DNA from: JADFGZ01 sp965222345
GTDB taxonomy: Bacteria > Acidobacteriota > Terriglobia > 2-12-FULL-54-10
Length of the DNA: 64,000 nt
Assembly: GCA_965222345.1 (NCBI GenBank)
Contig: CBDCTS010000007.1
Location: 248,001-312,000, forward strand
Direction: 5' to 3'
Positions 26,544 to 35,469 of the stretch are shown here, in pieces. A program made the position numbers and the translations under genes. The notes below the pieces were generated by a model. The model was given only the letters and a program-made list of their open reading frames with translations. It was not told where the DNA came from and made no database searches. Numbering within the stretch: the stretch's first letter is position 1; every line of letters begins with the position of its first letter.

Positions 26544-27638
26544 CTAGCCCTTAGGCTTGCGATAAAACGGCGTCGGCACCACCTCGGCGGCGGCCCGGTT
26601 CCCTCGAATTTCAATCCAAATCCGCTGCCCCGGACTGGCCAACTCGCTCGGAAGGTACGCCAATCCGATGCTTCGCTTCAGGAAAGGAGTGTAGGAACCG
26701 CTCGTGACCCTACCCACCTGCCGGTCCTCCACCCCTACGGGAGCCTCGTCGCGCGCGATGCCCCGGTCGATCATCTGGAAGCCCGCCAAGCGCCGCTTCC
26801 AGCCTTCCTGGGCCTGCCGGATTAAGACCTCGCTGCCCAGAAAAGATCCTTTCTTCAGCTTCGCGATCCACTGCAAATTCGCCTCGAGCGGCGTTGTTTC
26901 CTCATTGATGTCGTGCCCGTACAGGGCCATCCCCGCTTCCAGCCTCAACGTGTTCCGCGCGCCCAGCCCGCAGGGCAGAATACCTTCTTGCTTCCCGGCT
27001 TCCAACAACTCGCCCCAAACCCGTTCCGACTTTGTCGGCGGCAGATAGAGTTCGAATCCATCTTCGCCGGTGTAGCCGGTGCGCGCCACCAGGCTCGGGA
27101 CGCCGCAAACGTCCCCGTGCGTAAACCGGTAATACTTCAATGCGCCGAGATCAACCGCTGTCAGCCGTTCCAGCACCGCCTTGCTGCGGGGACCCTGGAC
27201 GGCCAGTTGAGTGTAGTCGTCGCTCACGTCTCGCACGTCGGCTCCCGTATCATTTTGTTCAGTGATCCAGGCGAAGTCCGTTTCGCGGCGGGCGGCGTTC
27301 ACGCAGAGCAGGTAGTGCCGGTCGGCGATTTTGTGAATCAGCAGGTCGTCAATAAACCCGCCCTGCGGATTCATCAACCCGGAATATTGCGCCTGGCTGA
27401 CTTGCAACCGGGAGGCATCATTACAGGTTACTTTCTGGAGCAGGGGCAGCGCCCCTTCTCCTTTCACTTCGATCTCTCCCATGTGGCTCACGTCGAACAG
27501 GCCCGCGCGAGTTCTAACGGCCATGTGCTCCGGCACAATTCCACTATATTCGAGCGGCATGTCCCAGCCGCCGAACTCCACCATCCGAGCGCCCATCTTT
27601 CGATGCGTCGAGTTCAGCGCAGTTTTGCGGGATGCCAT
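26544..27638 (-). CDS. gcvT: Aminomethyltransferase (glycine cleavage T protein)
   Basis: Transfers the methylene group from lipoylated H protein to tetrahydrofolate, releasing ammonia. The protein has the GcvT landmarks MVEFGGWDMPLEYSGI, RAGLFDVSHMGEIEVKG, GYTGEDGFELYLPP and GLGARNTLRLEAGMALYGHDI, and a C-terminal barrel domain (SYTPFLKRSIGLAYLP). I prefer ATG 27638 (364 residues) to TTG 27662 because family members start close to this point. It is the first gene of the gcv operon. Only about 85 bp separate its start from the tandem ISNCY elements, so the native promoter or leader may have been altered. Confidence 0.95.
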   Translation of the reverse strand: MASRKTALNSTHRKMGARMVEFGGWDMPLEYSGIVPEHMAVRTRAGLFDVSHMGEIEVKGEGALPLLQKVTCNDASRLQVSQAQYSGLMNPQGGFIDDLLIHKIADRHYLLCVNAARRETDFAWITEQNDTGADVRDVSDDYTQLAVQGPRSKAVLERLTAVDLGALKYYRFTHGDVCGVPSLVARTGYTGEDGFELYLPPTKSERVWGELLEAGKQEGILPCGLGARNTLRLEAGMALYGHDINEETTPLEANLQWIAKLKKGSFLGSEVLIRQAQEGWKRRLAGFQMIDRGIARDEAPVGVEDRQVGRVTSGSYTPFLKRSIGLAYLPSELASPGQRIWIEIRGNRAAAEVVPTPFYRKPKG

Positions 27639-27723
27639 TCTCTCGGCGGGGACGCTAGCCAAACAGAAGCCTCCGGCAGGAAAATCGGAAGGCTAAACTA
27701 GCATAGGCTCATAGGGCAGTCAA

Positions 27724-27739
27724 GGATGGGCTAAGAACA
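27724..27739 (+). repeat. 16-bp direct repeat left of ISNCY copy A (target-duplication-like)
   Basis: GGATGGGCTAAGAACA lies here and again between the two IS copies at 29155-29170, but not after the second copy. It looks like the long target duplication made by ISNCY-type elements. Confidence 0.65.
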
Positions 27740-29154
27740 TGTCGTTAGCACATGATATGTCCGGTCTAATTAACATGTGAAATGTCCGCTTTGAGCGGCG
27801 TAGGGTAGGGCTTTTTGCCAGGAGGTGGCATGAAGTTCTACTCGGAAGCTGCGATGGAGCGGGCGATGAAGATACAAGAAGTAATTTTGCGAGCGATAGG
27901 GAAGCGGATCAACTGGTGGCAGGCAGCCGAGATCATCGGGATCAGCGACCGGCAGATGAGGCGGTGGCGCAGCCGGTACGAGCAGTACGGCTACGACGGG
28001 CTGTTTGACCGGCGGCGGGGAAAGCCGAGTCCGCGGCGGGTACCCCTGGGGACGGTGGAGAAGGTGTTGGGGCTGTATCAGGAGAAGTACTTTGACTTCA
28101 ACGTGCGGCACTTTCACGAAAAGCTGCGGGAAGAGCACGGCCTCCGGCTGAGCTACACCTGGGTGAAGCTGGCATTGCAAGGGGCGGGGCTAGTGAACAG
28201 GAGGCGGAAGCGGGGCCTGCACCGCCAGAGGCGGCCCCGGCGGCCGTTGCCGGGAATGCTGCTGCATCTGGATGGGAGCCAGCATCGGTGGTTTGTCGAT
28301 GATCGCTGGTATGACCTGCTGGTGGTCCTGGATGATGCCAGCAGCGAGATTTACTATGCGCAACTGGTAGAGCAGGAATCGACGCGGACGGTGCTGGCTG
28401 CCCTGCGGGAGGTGGTCGAGCAGCAGGGGATCTTTTGCGCCCTTTATAGCGACCGGGCCAGTCATTTCTTCCTGACCCGGAAGGCGGGCGAGCCGGTGGA
28501 TCGGCAACGGCTGACCCAGGTGGGCCGCGCCCTGCGGGAGCTGGGCATTCAGATGATTCCGGCCTATTCGCCGCAGGCGCGGGGACGCAGCGAGCGGAAC
28601 TTCGGGACCTGGCAAGGGCGGCTGCCGCAGGAACTGCGCCTGCGGGGAATCATCACGCTAGAGGCAGCGAATCGGTTCCTGCGGGAGGGCTATATCGGGG
28701 AGTTCAACCGGCGCTTTGCCGTGCCGGCCACCCAACCAGGCAGCGCCTTTTTGCCGTCAGCCAGGCGGGAGTTAGAGCGAATCTTCTCGATCCAGCACCA
28801 GCGGATAGTGAATCGGGACAATACGGTCAGTCTGGAGAACCGCCTCCTCCAGATCGAGAAAACTCCTTGGCGCGGGACTCTGGCGGGCTGCCGGGTGACC
28901 GTCTATGAACACCTGGATGGGACGTTAAGCATTGGCTATGGGCCGCACACGGTGGGCCGCTACTCCTCCGAGGGGGTGGCGATCCGGTGCGGCGGTCGGC
29001 GGCGGAGCCCTGTGGCTTCCCGACAACACCATTTGGCGCTCACCTCCGTCGCCCTACGGGCTCCTTCGGTCAGCGCCAAATCACTTTCGGTAGAATCATG
29101 AAAGCGGACATTTCACTTGCTACATATACCGGACATTTTAACTTGCTAACAACA
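27740..29154 (+). mobile_element. ISNCY-type (IS1202/ISDol1-like) element, copy A
   Basis: A 1415-bp element bounded by long imperfect terminal inverted repeats: left TGTCGTTAGCA...ATGTCCGGT...GTGAAATGTCCGC, right (reverse complement) TGTTGTTAGCA...ATGTCCGGT...GTGAAATGTCCGC. An identical copy follows in the same orientation after 16 bp. Confidence 0.85.
27830..29101 (+). CDS. ISNCY family transposase, copy A
   Basis: A 423-residue DDE integrase-core transposase. The N-terminal helix-turn-helix reads WWQAAEIIGISDRQMRRWRSR; the catalytic core shows MLLHLDGSQHRWF (first D), LYSDRASHFF (second D) and ARGRSERNFGTWQGRLPQE (E). The ISNCY/ISDol1 family is recognised from the block VLDDASSEIYYAQLVEQEST and RALRELGIQMIPAYSPQARG. 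The ATG at 27830 is chosen over the in-frame TTG at 27815 because AGGAGG lies 5-6 nt upstream. The last 40 residues (GGRRRSPVASRQHHLAL...) are low-complexity and read into the right end of the element. Confidence 0.9.
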   Translation: MKFYSEAAMERAMKIQEVILRAIGKRINWWQAAEIIGISDRQMRRWRSRYEQYGYDGLFDRRRGKPSPRRVPLGTVEKVLGLYQEKYFDFNVRHFHEKLREEHGLRLSYTWVKLALQGAGLVNRRRKRGLHRQRRPRRPLPGMLLHLDGSQHRWFVDDRWYDLLVVLDDASSEIYYAQLVEQESTRTVLAALREVVEQQGIFCALYSDRASHFFLTRKAGEPVDRQRLTQVGRALRELGIQMIPAYSPQARGRSERNFGTWQGRLPQELRLRGIITLEAANRFLREGYIGEFNRRFAVPATQPGSAFLPSARRELERIFSIQHQRIVNRDNTVSLENRLLQIEKTPWRGTLAGCRVTVYEHLDGTLSIGYGPHTVGRYSSEGVAIRCGGRRRSPVASRQHHLALTSVALRAPSVSAKSLSVES

Positions 29155-29170
29155 GGATGGGCTAAGAACA
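29155..29170 (+). repeat. 16-bp direct repeat between ISNCY copies A and B
   Basis: Second copy of GGATGGGCTAAGAACA (see 27724-27739), forming the whole spacer between the tandem elements. No third copy follows the second element. Confidence 0.65.
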
Positions 29171-30585
29171 TGTCGTTAGCACATGATATGTCCGGTCTAA
29201 TTAACATGTGAAATGTCCGCTTTGAGCGGCGTAGGGTAGGGCTTTTTGCCAGGAGGTGGCATGAAGTTCTACTCGGAAGCTGCGATGGAGCGGGCGATGA
29301 AGATACAAGAAGTAATTTTGCGAGCGATAGGGAAGCGGATCAACTGGTGGCAGGCAGCCGAGATCATCGGGATCAGCGACCGGCAGATGAGGCGGTGGCG
29401 CAGCCGGTACGAGCAGTACGGCTACGACGGGCTGTTTGACCGGCGGCGGGGAAAGCCGAGTCCGCGGCGGGTACCCCTGGGGACGGTGGAGAAGGTGTTG
29501 GGGCTGTATCAGGAGAAGTACTTTGACTTCAACGTGCGGCACTTTCACGAAAAGCTGCGGGAAGAGCACGGCCTCCGGCTGAGCTACACCTGGGTGAAGC
29601 TGGCATTGCAAGGGGCGGGGCTAGTGAACAGGAGGCGGAAGCGGGGCCTGCACCGCCAGAGGCGGCCCCGGCGGCCGTTGCCGGGAATGCTGCTGCATCT
29701 GGATGGGAGCCAGCATCGGTGGTTTGTCGATGATCGCTGGTATGACCTGCTGGTGGTCCTGGATGATGCCAGCAGCGAGATTTACTATGCGCAACTGGTA
29801 GAGCAGGAATCGACGCGGACGGTGCTGGCTGCCCTGCGGGAGGTGGTCGAGCAGCAGGGGATCTTTTGCGCCCTTTATAGCGACCGGGCCAGTCATTTCT
29901 TCCTGACCCGGAAGGCGGGCGAGCCGGTGGATCGGCAACGGCTGACCCAGGTGGGCCGCGCCCTGCGGGAGCTGGGCATTCAGATGATTCCGGCCTATTC
30001 GCCGCAGGCGCGGGGACGCAGCGAGCGGAACTTCGGGACCTGGCAAGGGCGGCTGCCGCAGGAACTGCGCCTGCGGGGAATCATCACGCTAGAGGCAGCG
30101 AATCGGTTCCTGCGGGAGGGCTATATCGGGGAGTTCAACCGGCGCTTTGCCGTGCCGGCCACCCAACCAGGCAGCGCCTTTTTGCCGTCAGCCAGGCGGG
30201 AGTTAGAGCGAATCTTCTCGATCCAGCACCAGCGGATAGTGAATCGGGACAATACGGTCAGTCTGGAGAACCGCCTCCTCCAGATCGAGAAAACTCCTTG
30301 GCGCGGGACTCTGGCGGGCTGCCGGGTGACCGTCTATGAACACCTGGATGGGACGTTAAGCATTGGCTATGGGCCGCACACGGTGGGCCGCTACTCCTCC
30401 GAGGGGGTGGCGATCCGGTGCGGCGGTCGGCGGCGGAGCCCTGTGGCTTCCCGACAACACCATTTGGCGCTCACCTCCGTCGCCCTACGGGCTCCTTCGG
30501 TCAGCGCCAAATCACTTTCGGTAGAATCATGAAAGCGGACATTTCACTTGCTACATATACCGGACATTTTAACTTGCTAACAACA
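29171..30585 (+). mobile_element. ISNCY-type element, copy B (tandem duplicate)
   Basis: Identical, as far as I can read, to copy A at 27740-29154 and offset by exactly 1431 bp (1415 bp plus the 16-bp spacer). The right flank (TTGCGAAAAGTC...) is unrelated to the 16-bp repeat, so the right boundary has been rearranged or the tandem arose by recombination. Confidence 0.85.
29261..30532 (+). CDS. ISNCY family transposase, copy B
   Basis: 423 residues, the same protein as the one encoded at 27830-29101, with the same HTH and DDE residues and the same ribosome-binding site before ATG 29261. Both frames are intact, so either copy could supply transposase. The perfect identity implies a very recent duplication, or an assembly that resolved a repeat as a tandem. 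Confidence 0.9.
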   Translation: MKFYSEAAMERAMKIQEVILRAIGKRINWWQAAEIIGISDRQMRRWRSRYEQYGYDGLFDRRRGKPSPRRVPLGTVEKVLGLYQEKYFDFNVRHFHEKLREEHGLRLSYTWVKLALQGAGLVNRRRKRGLHRQRRPRRPLPGMLLHLDGSQHRWFVDDRWYDLLVVLDDASSEIYYAQLVEQESTRTVLAALREVVEQQGIFCALYSDRASHFFLTRKAGEPVDRQRLTQVGRALRELGIQMIPAYSPQARGRSERNFGTWQGRLPQELRLRGIITLEAANRFLREGYIGEFNRRFAVPATQPGSAFLPSARRELERIFSIQHQRIVNRDNTVSLENRLLQIEKTPWRGTLAGCRVTVYEHLDGTLSIGYGPHTVGRYSSEGVAIRCGGRRRSPVASRQHHLALTSVALRAPSVSAKSLSVES

Positions 30586-30989
30586 TTGCGAAAAGTCATG
30601 GGGCTATCGTTCCGATGGGTGCTATCGCGCACTCGGTGGGAAGTAAGAATCTTGCCAGCGGAACCAAAAGAGGTCAAGAATAAGGAGTGGCAGGTGTGCC
30701 TTTTTCCAGTCGCCAGGAAAACCGGAGTCGCTTTCGGAGGGGGTGCTTGTGAGGGATCCTTTTTTCCTCGCGAAGGGAGTCAGTGTCTGTGGGCCTTCCG
30801 GCAGTGATACCTGATGGATATCTGCTCCAGGAAAGTTTTCTGTTCTGCGGTTGGACGGTCCTGACGTATGATTCTAAACCGGGATGATTTAGAATCCAAT
30901 CCTGCCCCGGAGGCTGACCGGCAGATACGGATTCACAGCCTTGCAGCCCGGACCTGACTTACGGAGTGCCTATGGATAGGAGGATACGG
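30586..30989. promoter_or_regulatory. Intergenic region with a 9-bp inverted repeat
   Basis: No credible gene lies between the IS pair and the lipoprotein gene at 30990. GATTCTAAA (30870-30878) and TTTAGAATC (30888-30896) form a perfect inverted repeat with a 9-bp spacer, about 95 bp before the start codon. This fits an operator for a dimeric regulator. Promoter boxes are not obvious. Confidence 0.4.
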
Positions 30990-32306
30990 ATGCCGCCCAA
31001 CCCAACCCTTGTGGCTGGCCTGACAATTGCCGGTTGCCTGTTGCTGGCTTGCGGGGCGCCTCCGCAGAATGGTCAACCTTCGCGGAACATCCATGACCCT
31101 GTCGTAGAAATCGGGCCGGCAGAGAATCTGCGCCTTCCCGAACCCTATGCGACTCCTGTGGCACTCAAGCGCCCGAAGATCATCGGCTGGCCGGAAGGAT
31201 ACGCCCCGGTCGCGCCGCCTGGCTTTCGAGTGGATCGATTCGCAGAAGACTTGGAAAACCCGCGCTCGCTTTATGTGCTTCCCGATGGCGATGTGCTGGT
31301 GGCGGAATCAGACCGCCTGGATGACGTGGCCATAGGCCCTTCGGCGAACCGGATCACCTTGCTGCGGGATGTCGACCAGGATGGCAGCCCAGAGGTCCGC
31401 GAAGTCTTCCTGACGGGTCTGAACCAGCCGTTTGGGATGCTGCTTCTCGGTGAGAGTTTCTATGTCGCTAACACGGACGGGCTGGTTCGCTATCCCTACC
31501 GACCGGGTCAAACAAAGATCTCCGCGCCAGGAGAAAAAATCCTGGACCTGCCCGCCGGTGGGGAGCACTGGACGCGCAACGTCATCGCGAATGCGGATGG
31601 ATCAAAACTATACGTCGCCGTCGGTTCCGCCACCAATGTAGATGAGGAAAGGATCGACGTCCAAGACGAGCGGCGCGCTGCTATCCTGGAAGTGAATCCC
31701 GACGGCAGCCAGATGCGCGTCTTCGCGAGCGGTCTCCGCAATGCCGTGGGCATGGACTGGGAACCGGAAACTAATACCTTATGGACGGTTGTGAATGCGC
31801 GTGGCTACCTGGGCGATCAATTGCCGCCGGATTACTTCACCAGCGTGCAGGAAGGGGCTTTCTACGGCTGGCCATACTCCTACTTTGGGCAATACGAAGA
31901 CCCTCGGAAGAAGGGTGAGCGGCCGGACCTGGTCGCCCGGGCTATCGTGCCGGACTATGCCCTGGGCGCCCATCATGGCCCGCTGGGTCTTGTCTTCTAT
32001 AACGGTGCGGCATACCCCCAGCAATACCGCGGGGGCGCCTTCATTGCTGAACACGGATCTGCGGGTCGCGCGAACTTCGTCGGCTACAAGGTGCTGTTTC
32101 TACCTTTCCAGAATGGGCAGCCGAGCGGGCTCGGTCAGGATTTCCTTACCGGCTTCATAGCCAATGAGGAGACCTCTGAGGTCTATGGCCGACCGGCCGG
32201 CTTGGCGGTCCTGCCCGACGGCTCCTTGCTCGTTTCCGATGACGTGTCGAGGACGATATGGCGTGTGAGTGCAGCAGGGGCAGAGAGCTCAAACCGTTCA
32301 AATTGA
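30990..32306 (+). CDS. PQQ-dependent sorbosone/sugar-dehydrogenase-like lipoprotein
   Basis: A six-bladed propeller protein of 438 residues like soluble-glucose/L-sorbosone dehydrogenases, which oxidise sugars with PQQ. A lipobox (LLLAC, Cys near residue 21) places it on a membrane facing the periplasm. Propeller landmarks are GFRVDRFAEDLENPRSLYVLPDGDVLVAES, GLNQPFGMLLLG, GSATNVDEE, GLRNAVGMDWEPETNTLW and ALGAHHGPLGLVFYNG, then AFIAEHGS near the end; the RxxxG and AHHxPLG features are usual in this family. The ATG at 30990 is chosen because AGGAGG lies 6 nt upstream. A receptor gene and a four-gene dehydrogenase set follow on the same strand, suggesting one sugar-use locus. Substrate unknown. 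Confidence 0.82.
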   Translation: MPPNPTLVAGLTIAGCLLLACGAPPQNGQPSRNIHDPVVEIGPAENLRLPEPYATPVALKRPKIIGWPEGYAPVAPPGFRVDRFAEDLENPRSLYVLPDGDVLVAESDRLDDVAIGPSANRITLLRDVDQDGSPEVREVFLTGLNQPFGMLLLGESFYVANTDGLVRYPYRPGQTKISAPGEKILDLPAGGEHWTRNVIANADGSKLYVAVGSATNVDEERIDVQDERRAAILEVNPDGSQMRVFASGLRNAVGMDWEPETNTLWTVVNARGYLGDQLPPDYFTSVQEGAFYGWPYSYFGQYEDPRKKGERPDLVARAIVPDYALGAHHGPLGLVFYNGAAYPQQYRGGAFIAEHGSAGRANFVGYKVLFLPFQNGQPSGLGQDFLTGFIANEETSEVYGRPAGLAVLPDGSLLVSDDVSRTIWRVSAAGAESSNRSN

Positions 32307-32328
32307 TATGGGGGATTTGTCGTAGAGA

Positions 32329-35160
32329 ATGGCTTGGAAAATTCATTGGTTGATTGGTATCCTGCTCTGCGGTTTTCTGCCGTGTTGGGGAGCAGTCATT
32401 CAGGGCAAGGTTACCGATGCACAGGGTAGAGCAATTGCTGATGTCTCCATTGAAGTGCGGCAGGCGGATTCCAGCTTCCGCATAGCGGTCCTGACCGAAG
32501 AGAATGGCAGTTATTCTCTCGACGATCTGCCTCCCGGCACCTATACGCTTCGTGCCAGGAAGGCCGGATATGCGGATTCGGTCCAGGGGCCGATTCCGGC
32601 CCTTCAGGACACAGCCAGCGTCGTGGTCAACTTCCGTATTTCCCAGAGCGGTGAGAGCGAAGTCTTGCGCGGAGCCGAGGAGCGCAACCCCAACGACTTC
32701 ATTATCCGCCTCGATACCAACGCCATTCAGAATGAGCTTTCCCGCGTCGGGGCCTCCCTCCGATATTTTCCGGAGTTTCGTTCGGATCGGAACTATTACG
32801 GTGAGCAGTTCGGTTATCCGCTGCGCGGTGTGGTGTTGGCTTCGCACCGGAGGCCTCTCCAGGGTTTTCATGGGTCCTTTTATGAGTTTCACAATAACAA
32901 TGCCCTCGATGCACGGCCTTTCTTCCAGGTGGGCTCACTGAAACCCTCCCGGCGCAATCAGTACGGCTTTTCGGTTTCCAGTCCCATCCTTTCCGAGAAG
33001 TTGTCCGTCCGGTTTGCCTGGGGGCAGATCCGGGACTCTGGATTTGTGAACGGCAATGTGCAGGTTCCGCTGGCAAACGAGCGGAAGCCCCGCACGGAGG
33101 ATCCGGTGAAGAATGCCATCATCGCCGCTTATCTCAACGGATTTCCGGAGGAACGCCCCAACAGGACGGAGTTCACTCCCCGGCACCTGAACACTAATGC
33201 GCGTCGTGACATTCGCAACACCGCATTTTCGCTGCATCTGGATTACCAACCCCGATCCACGGACCAGATCGCGTACGATCAGCAATTCTCGGACTATTCC
33301 CAGGAACCCTTTGAGTTGGTGGCGGGGCAGAACCCGGAGACTCTCTTGCGGCCGCAGAGCCAGCGTCTCTCCTATAGCCACAGTTTCTCCCCACAAACGA
33401 TCTCCCGGTTCGCGTTCAACTATGATCGTCTGCGAGCTATCTTGTCCCCTACGACGCGCTACCGGAATCTGCTGATGGATGCAGGGATCGAGGTAGTGCC
33501 GGATGTGGAGCTCGGTGACGAACTGACCAATCTAGGGATGCCGCAGCGGGGAATACCTATCAGTCGCTTCGAGAATCACTTTCTGTTTTCCTCCCAAATG
33601 TCCCACAACCGGGGCCGTCATGCTTTGTCGATGGGCTTTAGCTGGAAGCGCCTTCAGGACAACGATCTGCGAAGTGACCACATTAGAAAGACACTTTCTT
33701 TTCGCAATGATTTTGGCCGCACGGCAGTGGAAAATTTTCTGCTGGGCAAGCCAAGCCGGATGTTTATCGGGATTGGGAACCGATATGTTGGCAGTCGCAA
33801 TTGGGAATACGCTTTCTACTTGCAGGATCGTTTTACGGTCAGTCCCAGTTTTTTTCTCAATTTGGGGATCCGCTATGAAATTCTCACCGCCCCTCGAGAT
33901 GTAACCGGCCGCATCCGATTTCTTTTCGGCACGGATGCCAATAACTTTGCTCCGGCTTTTGGTTTCGCATGGAATCCCGGCCAAGGGAACACGGTGATTC
34001 GGGGAGGATATGGAGTCACTTTCGGAACCATTTCAGTGGCGACTTACAGTCGCCAACGCTCAAATCCTCCCAATAGTAGCATCGAAGTCGTCGCGGTTCC
34101 TGACTTGCTCGCTATACGGGAGGTCAGCTCACCGGAGGTCGATCCAGATATACGAGCGAACAAGAACAACGTGGGACCGGATCTGGTCGTTCCCTATTCC
34201 CACATGTACAACTTGGCCGTGGAACGGGAGTTGCCCGCAAATACTTTTCTCAGGATTGGATACCTCGGCAGCAGAACGTTCAAGATGTTTACGGGTGCAG
34301 TCTTCAACCGCGCCCAGCCTGTTCTCGGTATTCCTGCAACCTCGGCGACTGTGAACCAGAGGCGGCCGGATCCCAGGTTCTTGCGAATTTATAACATCAT
34401 CAATAGTTCAATCGGTTATCTGGATGCCTTGCAAGTTACGGTGAACAAACGGAGGATTCGGGGACTCGCCTTCCAGGCAAGGTACGCCTTCAGCAAGGCC
34501 ATCGATACCAGCGGGCACGATTTCACCGACATTGGCTCCGGCGCGGATGTGAGTCAGACCTCGGAGTTGTTTACGGATTTGAAAGGGCCCAGCCGGTTTG
34601 ATACGCCGCATTCTTTCTCCGTCAGCTATAGCTATGAGGTGCCGGCAGACTTGGCGGGCCAAGGCTTTCTGTCATTTCTGTTAGGGAGGTGGACTCTTTC
34701 CGGGACGACAATTTTCCGGTCCGGCACGCCCTTTTCGGTCTTTACCGGGTCTGATGCCCCGGGCTTCGGCAATGTGGACGGCGAGAGCAAGGACAGGCCC
34801 AACCTCCTCCATCCCGGCATTCTGGGAGCGAGCGTGGACTATCCCGACACGGCCACATCCATCCTCAGGCCGGAATACTTTGATACGAATCTTCCCGTAG
34901 GTGGCCGAGGCAACCTGGGATACCGTACTTTTCGCAAGGATGGTACCAATAATTGGAATCTTGCCTTGACGAAGAGCTTTCCTTTATCGACGGCTGATCC
35001 TGGAAAGCAACTTCAGTTCCGGGTTGCTTTCTTCAATTTCCTCAATCACGCGCAGTTCAGCGCGCCGGGCAGTTCTGTTTCCTCGCCAACGTTTGGAAAA
35101 ATTACTAACACAGTGAACAAGGGACGCGTTACGCAGCTCATGCTTCGGCTTCTCTTCTAA
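32329..35160 (+). CDS. Oar-like TonB-dependent receptor with carboxypeptidase-regulatory domain
   Basis: A 943-residue outer-membrane receptor. The signal peptide (KIHWLIGILLCGFLPCWGA) is followed by a carboxypeptidase-regulatory-like domain (VIQGKVTDAQGRAIADVSIEV...YSLDDLPPGTYTLRA) and then, after a short plug-like region, a long beta-barrel (FAFNYDRL, YAFYLQDRFTVSPSFFLNLGIRYEIL, and the final LMLRLLF ending in Phe). It lacks the long plug region seen in the receptor at 14831-18516. It starts 22 bp after the lipoprotein gene, so they are probably co-transcribed and the receptor may import the same sugar or its polymer. No strong ribosome-binding site is visible before ATG 32329, consistent with coupling. 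Confidence 0.85.
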   Translation: MAWKIHWLIGILLCGFLPCWGAVIQGKVTDAQGRAIADVSIEVRQADSSFRIAVLTEENGSYSLDDLPPGTYTLRARKAGYADSVQGPIPALQDTASVVVNFRISQSGESEVLRGAEERNPNDFIIRLDTNAIQNELSRVGASLRYFPEFRSDRNYYGEQFGYPLRGVVLASHRRPLQGFHGSFYEFHNNNALDARPFFQVGSLKPSRRNQYGFSVSSPILSEKLSVRFAWGQIRDSGFVNGNVQVPLANERKPRTEDPVKNAIIAAYLNGFPEERPNRTEFTPRHLNTNARRDIRNTAFSLHLDYQPRSTDQIAYDQQFSDYSQEPFELVAGQNPETLLRPQSQRLSYSHSFSPQTISRFAFNYDRLRAILSPTTRYRNLLMDAGIEVVPDVELGDELTNLGMPQRGIPISRFENHFLFSSQMSHNRGRHALSMGFSWKRLQDNDLRSDHIRKTLSFRNDFGRTAVENFLLGKPSRMFIGIGNRYVGSRNWEYAFYLQDRFTVSPSFFLNLGIRYEILTAPRDVTGRIRFLFGTDANNFAPAFGFAWNPGQGNTVIRGGYGVTFGTISVATYSRQRSNPPNSSIEVVAVPDLLAIREVSSPEVDPDIRANKNNVGPDLVVPYSHMYNLAVERELPANTFLRIGYLGSRTFKMFTGAVFNRAQPVLGIPATSATVNQRRPDPRFLRIYNIINSSIGYLDALQVTVNKRRIRGLAFQARYAFSKAIDTSGHDFTDIGSGADVSQTSELFTDLKGPSRFDTPHSFSVSYSYEVPADLAGQGFLSFLLGRWTLSGTTIFRSGTPFSVFTGSDAPGFGNVDGESKDRPNLLHPGILGASVDYPDTATSILRPEYFDTNLPVGGRGNLGYRTFRKDGTNNWNLALTKSFPLSTADPGKQLQFRVAFFNFLNHAQFSAPGSSVSSPTFGKITNTVNKGRVTQLMLRLLF

Positions 35161-35469
35161 CTCGGCAATCGCACCTTGCGAAGAGTAGGGAAGACATATC
35201 ATCAAAAGAGCTTGACAGCCTCAACGGGACAGTTTTAGTGTTGTCATATCTTGCCTGCAAAGCAAATACAGGATGCAAGTAAAGTCGGTTCAGAAGTAGA
35301 TTACGTTCTCGGTTTTTTGAGTGAGAAGATCGGGAGAGTTGCAATTTCTGAGATGGAGGAAGATTCTGTGGGCCGGATAGCGCAGCCGGGCATAGCATAG
35401 CTATGCTCTTTGACGTGATTGTGAGGATTGCATGGAGAGGCCGGACGCGAGAATGAGCAGGAGGTCCTG
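35161..35469. other. Intergenic region before the GMC dehydrogenase operon
   Basis: About 310 bp without a credible gene or a clear hairpin. It should hold the promoter of the GMC dehydrogenase operon if that operon is not read through from the receptor gene, but no convincing -35/-10 pair can be assigned. A short imperfect repeat of GACGTGATTGTG occurs near 35412 and again inside the start of the next gene (near 35490). Confidence 0.3.

Noticed and set aside
27639..27740. Glycine riboswitch upstream of gcvT
   Set aside because: Only about 85-100 bp remain before the IS elements and no conserved riboswitch core is visible.
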